The notes below the pieces were generated by a model that saw only the letters and a list, made by a program, of their open reading frames with translations, was not told the origin of the DNA and ran no database searches. The translations under genes were made by a program, and so were the position numbers. Shown here piece after piece: positions 7,592 to 12,159 of a stretch of 12,159 nucleotides of DNA (position 1 is its first letter; every line of letters begins with the position of its first letter). The stretch comes from Porphyromonadaceae bacterium UBA4277. Lineage in GTDB: Bacteria > Bacteroidota > Bacteroidia > Bacteroidales > Muribaculaceae. The stretch is taken from the NCBI GenBank assembly GCA_002395965.1, contig DGVT01000023.1:1-12159 (forward strand). Reading direction: 5' to 3'.

Positions 7592-8557
7592 CTAAAGGTT
7601 TGTAACTGTTTCTTCGAGATAGGGATATTGCTTGACCAGGTTGCGCAGCACGGCCTGCGTGTCGGCATTGAAGCGTTCCACAATCTCACGCGATGAGCTC
7701 ATGGGACGGTGCTGCAACCGCTTGCTCACTCGCTCGCAGCGTGCTATGGCCTGTGCCGAGCGGTCGTCGAAGTAGGTAGCTTGGAACGCCTGCCAGATAT
7801 ATTCTATTGCAAGGTCGGAAGGGTGCACCATGTCGGTGGCATAGAAGCGATAGTCGCGCAGGTCGTCGAGCATTATCTCATAGGCCGGGAAATACTCCAC
7901 CACGTCGGGCTGCCGGAGCATCACCTCGTTCACTGCCACGCGCAGCATGGCCTTGCTGAGCGAGTTCACATCCAGTCCGTCGGCAATGTGGCGAATTGGG
8001 CTGACGGTGAAAATCACCTTGGCAGTGGGATTTAGCTTATGGAACGACGTCACGATCTGCATTAGTGCCTGCGACATTTGCTGCATCGTGGCCATCTGCC
8101 GCGTGAACTCGTGCTGCGGCACCTTGTGGCAGTTGGCCACCACCTCCCCTGTGCTACGCAGGCGATAAACCATGGCGGTGCCCAGGGTGATAATCAGGGC
8201 ACTACAGGTTTTGAGAGCAGCCTGTCCCTGGGCGATGCGGCTATTCATCGCATCGATTGCAGCCTGCTTGTCGGGCAATGAATATCGCGAGTGAAACTGA
8301 TAGCTGTTCCACACACCGTTGTGCGAGAAGAGCGTGTTTCCGGCTATGGCCTCGCCCGTGATCAGGCGCTGCACAGCAGCAGCTATGCTGAGCGGGTTGT
8401 ATAGTGTGCCAAAGGGATTTATCATCGCTCGCATCATGGCCGAGCGCATCTTGGCGCCAATGTTGTCGCTGAAACACGACCCCATGAGCACCACGGCATC
8501 GCTGTGATGCAGCGTGCTGTGATTTTCGGCCATTCTTATGGTTGTCCTAAATTCCAT
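7592..8557 (-). CDS. GSCFA domain protein (SGNH-hydrolase-like)
   Basis: The 321-residue protein has the family-defining motif MGSCFSDNIG at 25-34, NPFGTLYNPLSI at 47-58, and the late motif DMVHPSD at 242-248. The first and last correspond to block I and the Asp-x-x-His of block V in the SGNH/GDSL hydrolase superfamily, here with Gly-Ser-Cys in place of Gly-Asp-Ser. There is no signal peptide, so it is probably cytoplasmic. The substrate is unknown. In Bacteroidota this gene is commonly adjacent to the murF-alr fusion, as here, which hints at a cell-envelope role. The promoter at 8578-8608 leaves a leader of only about 15 nt, which supports the ATG at 8557. Confidence 0.87.
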   Translation of the reverse strand: MEFRTTIRMAENHSTLHHSDAVVLMGSCFSDNIGAKMRSAMMRAMINPFGTLYNPLSIAAAVQRLITGEAIAGNTLFSHNGVWNSYQFHSRYSLPDKQAAIDAMNSRIAQGQAALKTCSALIITLGTAMVYRLRSTGEVVANCHKVPQHEFTRQMATMQQMSQALMQIVTSFHKLNPTAKVIFTVSPIRHIADGLDVNSLSKAMLRVAVNEVMLRQPDVVEYFPAYEIMLDDLRDYRFYATDMVHPSDLAIEYIWQAFQATYFDDRSAQAIARCERVSKRLQHRPMSSSREIVERFNADTQAVLRNLVKQYPYLEETVTNL

Positions 8558-8577
8558 ATCACTTTGTTATAATCAAG

Positions 8578-8608
8578 CAAAGTTACTGCTTTTGCCCGAA
8601 ACTGCAAA
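8578..8608 (-). promoter_or_regulatory. Bacteroides-type promoter of the GSCFA-murF/alr operon
   Basis: On the minus strand TTTG (8608-8605) is followed after 19 nt by TAACTTTG (8585-8578), an exact match to the -33/-7 consensus. Transcription is expected to start near 8571-8574, just upstream of the ATG at 8557. Confidence 0.75.
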
Positions 8609-8610
8609 AT

Positions 8611-8650
8611 ATTCAAGTTTCTAAAGTTATAAAACTTTATAAACTTGAAG
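8611..8650. repeat. Back-to-back terminal repeats of the dispersed element (copy E, no body)
   Basis: ATTCAAGTTTCTAAAGT at 8611-8627 is identical to the reverse complement of the right end of copy C. Six bases later, 8634-8650 (ACTTTATAAACTTGAAG) is a close copy of the opposite end. The element body is absent, leaving a near-perfect hairpin immediately upstream of the -33 box of the GSCFA promoter. It could be an excision footprint, an internal deletion product, or the minimal functional site. Confidence 0.75.
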
Positions 8651-8757
8651 GTTAGAGGTTAAAGTTTAGTGTTTAGAGAAGAATTTTATTCTTGTTATTT
8701 GCTGAAATTATGACTTTTCATGTTCAGCATCGTCCTCCAAACTATAAACTATACACA

Positions 8758-8814
8758 CAAAAAATTGAGTCCACTCGAAAAAGTCGCTTTCATGACTTTT
8801 CGAGTGGACTCAAT
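8758..8814 (-). terminator. Intrinsic terminator of the ABC/GntR unit
   Basis: Read on the minus strand, a long stem (8814-8794 with 8785-8764; 21 pairs apart from one extra base) encloses an 8-nt loop and is followed at once by a T-run (8763-8758 complement). It lies 17 bp after the GntR stop. No other gene ends here, so it should end the regulator transcript and keep it separate from the GSCFA promoter downstream. Confidence 0.8.
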
Positions 8815-8830
8815 CACTTCAGGTCCTGAG

Positions 8831-9193
8831 CTATTTCTTGAGGAATTCAGAATACAGCTCTCGCAGTTCGTCGGGTGTGATGCCCACTGCTCGCAGCTGG
8901 CTCATGAAGTAGTCCATCTCTCCTTGCATGAGCAGCTGTCGGCGCTGCTTGACGATAATGTCGCGTGCCTCGGGCGAGACGAAGTAGCCCAGCCCACGCT
9001 TGGTGTAGATGATGCCGTTGTGCTGCAGGTGGTCGTAGGTGCGAGCCACGGTGTTGGCATTGACCTCGACCTGTGCTGCAAGCTCACGCACGCTGGGTAT
9101 CTTGCCGTCGGCCTGCAGGCTGCCTCGCAAGATGTCATCGCCTATGCGGTCGGCAATCTGCAGATATATGGCTTTGTTATCCTGGAAATTCAT
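8831..9193 (-). CDS. GntR-family transcriptional regulator, YtrA type
   Basis: The product is 120 residues, the usual size of the YtrA subfamily, which lacks a large ligand-binding domain. The winged helix-turn-helix covers about residues 6-73: IYLQIADRI at 9-17, the core KIPSVRELAAQVEVNANTVA at 31-50 (recognition helix within the last ten residues) and the wing RGLGYFV at 66-72. The remaining 45 residues are mostly helical and probably dimerise. YtrA-type repressors usually control a nearby ABC transporter and bind a dyad at its promoter; the ABC genes lie just upstream and a dyad of the right kind is at 11203-11226. Unlike the usual order, the regulator is last rather than first. Confidence 0.9.
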   Translation of the reverse strand: MNFQDNKAIYLQIADRIGDDILRGSLQADGKIPSVRELAAQVEVNANTVARTYDHLQHNGIIYTKRGLGYFVSPEARDIIVKQRRQLLMQGEMDYFMSQLRAVGITPDELRELYSEFLKK

Positions 9194-9200
9194 GACTTGT

Positions 9201-9272
9201 TCACTTGTTGATGATGGCTATGGCCGAGGCACTTGCTGCGGTTGCAGCCACGATTAAACTCACGATTATCAT
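9201..9272 (-). CDS. Candidate 23-residue hydrophobic micropeptide upstream of gntR
   Basis: An ATG at 9272 opens a 23-codon frame ending in TGA at 9203-9201, with the gntR ATG 7 nt further on (9193). The peptide is almost wholly hydrophobic or small (Ile, Val, Ala, Ser), begins MIIVSLIVAA and ends IINK, enough for one membrane span. The spacing to gntR suits translational coupling. It may be a real membrane micropeptide of the transporter, or only a leader frame. Upstream in-frame codons run into repeat copy C and are not credible as coding. Conservation in relatives would decide. Confidence 0.45.
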   Translation of the reverse strand: MIIVSLIVAATAASASAIAIINK

Positions 9273-9290
9273 AACTCTCTGTTTGTTATT

Positions 9291-9497
9291 ATTTAAGTTT
9301 CTAAAGTAGCTAACATGCTCAGATAGTGCTACAAAGTTCCTCTTCGAGGCACTTTCCCGCGACATCCTGCGACCAAGCTGCGAACCCCGCTGGGGTTCTT
9401 GCATGGTCTTTAACACAAAGTCGGGTCTTCGACCCGCCAGCGTCTTCGACGCTTTTGCTTGCTATTTTCAACATTTTATAACTTTAGAAACTTGAAT
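9291..9497. repeat. Hairpin-rich dispersed repeat, copy C (complete, 207 bp)
   Basis: This is the most complete copy. Its ends, ATTTAAGTTTCTAAAGT (9291-9307) and ACTTTAGAAACTTGAAT (9481-9497), are inverse repeats matching at 16 of 17 positions. The body holds hairpin 1 (9325-9353, inner stem CCTC-TTC-GAGG, outer stem AGTG/CACT), hairpin 2 (9382-9398, GAACCCC-GCT-GGGGTTC), hairpin 3 (9422-9436, CGGGTC-TTC-GACCCG) and hairpin 4 (9439-9453, AGCGTC-TTC-GACGCT, then TTTT). It has no coding capacity. It lies between the ABC membrane gene and the micropeptide/gntR pair, so it splits what would otherwise be one compact operon. Confidence 0.88.
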
Positions 9498-9500
9498 TAA

Positions 9501-10337
9501 TTAGTGAAACATACCTCTCGAAACCACATCCTTGCGGCGGAACACTACCCACGCAAGCACCCAGTAGAGCACTACTTGAATTAGCACATTCACCAGCATG
9601 AAGATGGCAAAGCCGCCATTCTTGATGCTATCCATCACAAACATGCCAAAGTCTTGGAAACCTCCCATCCTGTTAATCACAATGAGCCCGACAATCATAA
9701 TTACCGTTTCGATCGCATAGGCAGCTGCACAGGTTTTCAGGAACGAAATGCGCGGCCACAGCACACTGCCTAATAGATACATCCCGGCGTTGGCCAGCAG
9801 GCTCAGGTAGAGCGAAGCAGTGAAGAGCGGCTGATTGGTAAGTTCAGGATTAAATGCCACTTTTTGCATTGTGCACAAGAAATTGATGGGTCCGGGCACC
9901 GTCAGCGACGAACTGCGGGCAAACCAGAGCACTGCCACACGGGTGAGGTCGGCAAGTTGCACGGCCAGTACAAATGCCACCAGATAGCCTAAGACATATA
10001 CCACGACATTGACGGCAAATTTCTCGGTCATCGACGATGGCGACGTGAACAACTCGACACGTCCGGTCTTGGTCATCAGGCCACGGAAGGCGAGTGATGC
10101 CATTGCGCTCATTGAGATGCCGGCGGCCGCAAGAACCAGAACATATCGCATGATCTGCAATTCCTCACTTTGATCACCACCGGTGATCCAGTTACCTATT
10201 ATCATTAACGTGGTGAGCGTGCCATAGGTCACTAACAGTGCCAGCAGCAACTGGCGTCCGTTTTCCACTACCTCTTTGCGCAGAGCCAGCTTAAAGCGGC
10301 TCCAGTCGAATACTTGATTTTTCATGACTTCGTTCAT
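9501..10337 (-). CDS. ABC transporter membrane protein (ABC-2-like)
   Basis: The product is 278 residues with about six membrane segments (near 29-50, 64-83, 105-127, 172-191, 204-221 and 241-263) and a basic tail, the usual size and topology of a single-subunit ABC-2-type permease. It has no recognisable substrate motif. The start overlaps the stop of the ATPase gene by four bases (ATGA), so the two are translationally coupled and very likely form one transporter. Transporters controlled by YtrA-type regulators are often linked to cell-envelope stress or antimicrobial peptides, but nothing here shows the substrate. A second in-frame ATG at codon 5 is possible. Confidence 0.85.
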   Translation of the reverse strand: MNEVMKNQVFDWSRFKLALRKEVVENGRQLLLALLVTYGTLTTLMIIGNWITGGDQSEELQIMRYVLVLAAAGISMSAMASLAFRGLMTKTGRVELFTSPSSMTEKFAVNVVVYVLGYLVAFVLAVQLADLTRVAVLWFARSSSLTVPGPINFLCTMQKVAFNPELTNQPLFTASLYLSLLANAGMYLLGSVLWPRISFLKTCAAAYAIETVIMIVGLIVINRMGGFQDFGMFVMDSIKNGGFAIFMLVNVLIQVVLYWVLAWVVFRRKDVVSRGMFH

Positions 10338-11170
10338 TTTTCGGTGTTAAACAATCGGTTGATGGCCTCGGGCTGCTGCAAGGTGGCATTGAAGAGCATT
10401 TCAAGGTCAACGTTGGCCTCCTCGCTGCCATCGTTGGGCACCACGCCTAAAGCACCCATCACATTCTGCTGCACATACAGCGGCTTGTCGCCCTCGCGCA
10501 GCGGGCGGAAGGCTAAACGGCTGCCCACTTGGCCAAGGTCGGTGTTGAGCAGCACGCGGCTGCCGTCGATAATCACCACATGGTCCAGGATGGAGTCGAT
10601 GTCGCGCACTTGGTGGGTGCTGATCACAATAGCCTTCTCATCGCTCATGCCCTGGGCAATGAACTTGCGGAACTGGCTCTTGCCCGGGATGTCGAGCCCG
10701 TTGGTGGGCTCGTCCATGAGCAGCAAACCGGTGTTGGTGGCAAGAGCAAAACTCATGAACACTTTCTTCTTCTGCCCCATCGAGAGCGACTTGAGTTGTG
10801 CATCGGCTTCCATTTCAAACAGGTCAAGGTAGCGCATCATGTCGTCGTGGCTGAACTTGGGGTAGAAAGGTGCGTTCAGCTTGACGAACTGCTTGAGCGA
10901 GAGCTGCGGCAAGTCGAACTCTTCGGGCACGAGGTAGATGTCGCTCAGCGTGCGCGGCAGTCGGCGGCGCACGTCGTCGCCATTATAGGTCACTTGTCCG
11001 GCATCGGGAGTGAGCAGGCCGGTCATCAGGGCTATGAGCGTGCTTTTGCCGGCTCCGTTTCGCCCCAACAAGCCATACACGCCACCGGCATTGATGTCCA
11101 ACGAGAAGTTGCTGAACAGCTCGCGGCTTGGCTTGCGATAGTTAAAACTCAGGTTTTCAACGTGTAACAT
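10334..11170 (-). CDS. ABC transporter ATP-binding protein
   Basis: The product is 278 residues. Walker A GRNGAGKST is at 36-44, the signature LSMGQKKK at 129-136 (LSMGQ in place of LSGGQ), Walker B LLLMDEP at 149-155 with Glu154 catalytic, the D-loop at NGLD (157-160) and the switch His186 in ISTHQ. At the Q-loop position the sequence is YLVPEEF (79-85), with Pro-Glu where many ABC proteins have Gln. This variant and LSMGQ are common in YtrB-like ATPases of ABC-2 systems. About 75 residues after the H-loop form a C-terminal extension. It is the first gene of the unit, with promoter and operator directly upstream, and hydrolyses ATP to drive its membrane partner. Confidence 0.93.
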   Translation of the reverse strand: MLHVENLSFNYRKPSRELFSNFSLDINAGGVYGLLGRNGAGKSTLIALMTGLLTPDAGQVTYNGDDVRRRLPRTLSDIYLVPEEFDLPQLSLKQFVKLNAPFYPKFSHDDMMRYLDLFEMEADAQLKSLSMGQKKKVFMSFALATNTGLLLMDEPTNGLDIPGKSQFRKFIAQGMSDEKAIVISTHQVRDIDSILDHVVIIDGSRVLLNTDLGQVGSRLAFRPLREGDKPLYVQQNVMGALGVVPNDGSEEANVDLEMLFNATLQQPEAINRLFNTEK

Positions 11171-11202
11171 AGCTATAATATTTTAATGTGCATTTGCTTT
11201 AT

Positions 11203-11226
11203 AGTGTACTACCACAATAGTACACT
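11203..11226 (-). promoter_or_regulatory. Operator candidate for the YtrA-type GntR regulator
   Basis: A perfect dyad AGTGTACTA-N6-TAGTACACT (arms 11203-11211 and 11218-11226) lies directly downstream of the -7 box, covering the expected transcription start. It resembles the AGTGTA...TACACT dyads described for YtrA-type repressors. The regulator encoded at 8831-9193 is the obvious ligand, predicting repression of the whole ABC unit and, if cotranscribed, of the regulator itself. Confidence 0.75.
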
Positions 11227-11227
11227 G

Positions 11228-11259
11228 CAAAAGTAGATACAATTTTTTTATCCACCAAA
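11228..11259 (-). promoter_or_regulatory. Bacteroides-type promoter of the ABC transporter unit
   Basis: On the minus strand TTTG (11259-11256), 20 nt, then TACTTTTG (11235-11228) match the -33/-7 consensus exactly. The initiation site should fall at about 11221-11225, inside the dyad, leaving a leader of about 50 nt before the ATG at 11170. The surrounding T/A tracts (11242-11279) may add curvature. Confidence 0.78.
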
Positions 11260-11353
11260 TTTTTTTGCAATTTTTTTTTGCTCACCTGCAAAAAACAGTG
11301 TTTCATCATTATCGACTATTGCTACACTCTCGGAGATAGTAAAAGAGCGGGGA

Positions 11354-11552
11354 TGTGTCATAATTCTATTTCATAAGGCTTTGATTGAATTTTGAGATTA
11401 CGTCACTGATATAGTGCATCTTCGAAGCACCTTTTAAGTCGCTGTCTCTCACCAAGCTGCGCACATCTTCGATGTTGCTTGCATGGTGTTAAAGAAATGG
11501 TCGCATCTTCGATGCGCCTGCGTTTTCAACGCTTTTTCTGAATTATGACACA
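11354..11552. repeat. Diverged hairpin element, copy D, with different terminal inverted repeats
   Basis: The ends are a perfect 13-bp inverted repeat, TGTGTCATAATTC (11354-11366) and GAATTATGACACA (11540-11552), unrelated to the ends of copies A-C. The body follows copy C in order: ATAGTGC, a hairpin at 11414-11430, ACCAAGCTGCG, a hairpin at 11461-11478 (ACATC-TTC-GATGT), CTTGCATGGT, a hairpin at 11502-11516 (CGCATC-TTC-GATGCG) and a hairpin at 11520-11532 (GCGTT-TTC-AACGC) followed by TTTTT. The stems differ in sequence from copy C but remain paired. It lies between the divergent ABC and topA promoters. Confidence 0.75.
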
Positions 11553-11745
11553 CCCACCCCCATTCCTCTCACAATCGATAGTTGGTTGTTTCGCCAAGCA
11601 ATCAATTAATGAGTCATCTTGCAAAAGTCGCATTATATGCTTTTGCCATTTCGGGGCGAAACGTAACTTCCTGATTATCACGCATGGCGTTGCCTTAGGT
11701 TGAGGGCTTATAGTCATTTCGGGGCTTTTTTCAAGTGGCCTCGAT
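11553..11745. other. Intergenic stretch with small inverted repeats only
   Basis: No convincing gene is present. Visible structure is limited to an inverted repeat GCAAAAG/CTTTTGC (11621-11627 and 11640-11646) with an inner GCAT/ATGC, a short hairpin TTTCG-GGG-CGAAA (11649-11661), and a repeated ATTTCGGGGC. The 94 bp between the ABC promoter and copy D (11260-11353) hold only A/T-rich sequence. Confidence 0.5.
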
Positions 11746-11776
11746 TTTGTAGTTTCAAATTTCTGTACTACCTTTG
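11746..11776 (+). promoter_or_regulatory. Bacteroides-type promoter of topA
   Basis: TTTG at 11746-11749 and TACCTTTG at 11769-11776 are 19 nt apart, matching the -33/-7 consensus. Transcription should start near 11780-11783, giving topA a long leader of about 110 nt. Confidence 0.75.
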
Positions 11777-11792
11777 CAGCCGATTTCGAGAG

Positions 11793-11808
11793 ACCTTATA
11801 TATAAGGT
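11793..11808 (+). other. 16-bp perfect palindrome in the topA leader
   Basis: ACCTTATATATAAGGT is self-complementary over 16 bases and begins about 10-13 nt after the predicted start site. It could be a protein-binding operator on DNA or a hairpin at the 5' end of the message. Downstream, ATGCAC (11813-11818) and GTGCAT can also pair, so the leader is foldable. No known riboswitch class is recognised. Confidence 0.55.
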
Positions 11809-11890
11809 GAAAATGCACCACTGCGCCAGCTTGCCCCAGTGCATGGCTGCAGAGGTTTATCGCACAACAACGTATTAAAACAGTATTTAT

Positions 11891-12159
11891 ATGCCTGAAA
11901 ATCTTGTAATTGTAGAGTCGCCTGCCAAGGCCAAGACTATTGAGAAATTCTTAGGAAAAGACTATAAAGTCATGTCGAGCTACGGCCACATACGCGATCT
12001 CCACAAGAAAGACTTTAGCATAGATGTTGCCGATGGCTTCAAGCCCATCTATGAGATACCTGAAGACAAACACGACCTGGTAAAATCGCTCAAGTCAGCT
12101 GCCGACAAGGCAAAGACCGTGTGGCTTGCAAGCGATGAAGACCGCGAGGGAGAAGCCAT
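11891..12159 (+). CDS. topA: DNA topoisomerase I, N-terminal part (runs off window)
   Basis: The ATG at 11891 opens a frame that continues past the window end; 89 complete codons are visible. The product is the type IA topoisomerase that relaxes negative supercoils by cutting and resealing one strand. The visible part is the Toprim domain: LVIVESPAKAKTIEKFLG (residues 5-22, with Glu9 the conserved acidic residue), SSYGHIRDL (29-37), and the metal-binding SDEDREGEA (81-89). The active-site Tyr lies beyond the window. The gene has its own promoter and leader and is not linked to the minus-strand genes on its left. Confidence 0.95.
   Translation, partial: MPENLVIVESPAKAKTIEKFLGKDYKVMSSYGHIRDLHKKDFSIDVADGFKPIYEIPEDKHDLVKSLKSAADKAKTVWLASDEDREGEA

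Noticed and set aside
9201..9416. 71-residue minus-strand frame ending before gntR
   Set aside because: Its first 48 codons are the non-coding repeat copy C; only the last 23 codons, from ATG 9272, are kept as a candidate.
10529..11167. 212-residue plus-strand frame antisense to the ABC ATPase
   Set aside because: The opposite strand has all ABC motifs in frame; this is a codon-bias shadow.
11414..11532. CRISPR-like spaced repeats (repeated CTTCGA cores)
   Set aside because: The repeated cores are loops of different hairpins with unequal spacing and different stems, not identical direct repeats with spacers; no cas gene is present.
11526..11717. 63-residue minus-strand frame near topA
   Set aside because: It overlaps hairpin 4 and the right terminal repeat of copy D, has no promoter or family resemblance, and looks like chance open frame.
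1..12159. Complete insertion sequence
   Set aside because: No transposase, recombinase or fragment of one is visible in any frame; the repeats are non-autonomous.

Overview
The window comes from a chromosome of the Bacteroidota, almost certainly order Bacteroidales. A gut or rumen lineage such as Muribaculaceae or Prevotellaceae is my best guess, but the family is inferred, not proven. The evidence is a fused MurF-alanine racemase gene next to a GSCFA gene, a DUF3667 zinc-ribbon membrane protein, a BspA-type leucine-rich repeat protein, and four promoters that fit the Bacteroides pattern TTTG-N19/20-TAnnTTTG.

Layout, left to right. (1) 1-112 is the right part of a hairpin-rich repeat element (copy A). 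(2) 301-1426 is a promoter and a plus-strand DUF3667 gene. (3) 1438-4753 is a tight minus-strand cluster read in the order LRR surface protein, tadA (tRNA adenosine deaminase), secreted esterase, lipoprotein. (4) 4792-5080 is a second, mosaic copy of the repeat (copy B). (5) 5087-8608 is a minus-strand GSCFA-murF/alr operon with a clear promoter. (6) 8758-11259 is a minus-strand unit: promoter and operator, ABC ATPase, ABC-type membrane protein, a complete repeat copy (copy C), a 23-codon hydrophobic mini-ORF, a YtrA-type GntR regulator, and an intrinsic terminator. (7) 11354-11552 is a diverged repeat (copy D) with different ends. (8) A promoter, a leader of about 110 nt and the first 89 codons of topA close the window.

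The least expected content is the dispersed non-coding element. Copies A-C end in a 17-bp terminal inverted repeat and contain consecutive short hairpins. Copy D has lost much of the primary sequence but keeps three or four hairpins at matching places through paired base changes, which suggests that the folded form is selected. Most of the hairpins have a TTC triloop on the plus strand, so the minus strand carries a C-GAA-G loop. No transposase is encoded here, so the element would have to be mobilised or used in trans.

The second notable item is a self-contained regulatory circuit. A 24-bp dyad (9-bp arms) lies immediately downstream of the -7 box of the ABC promoter, where a YtrA-type repressor would be expected to bind, and the candidate repressor is encoded at the far end of the same gene unit, beyond repeat copy C.
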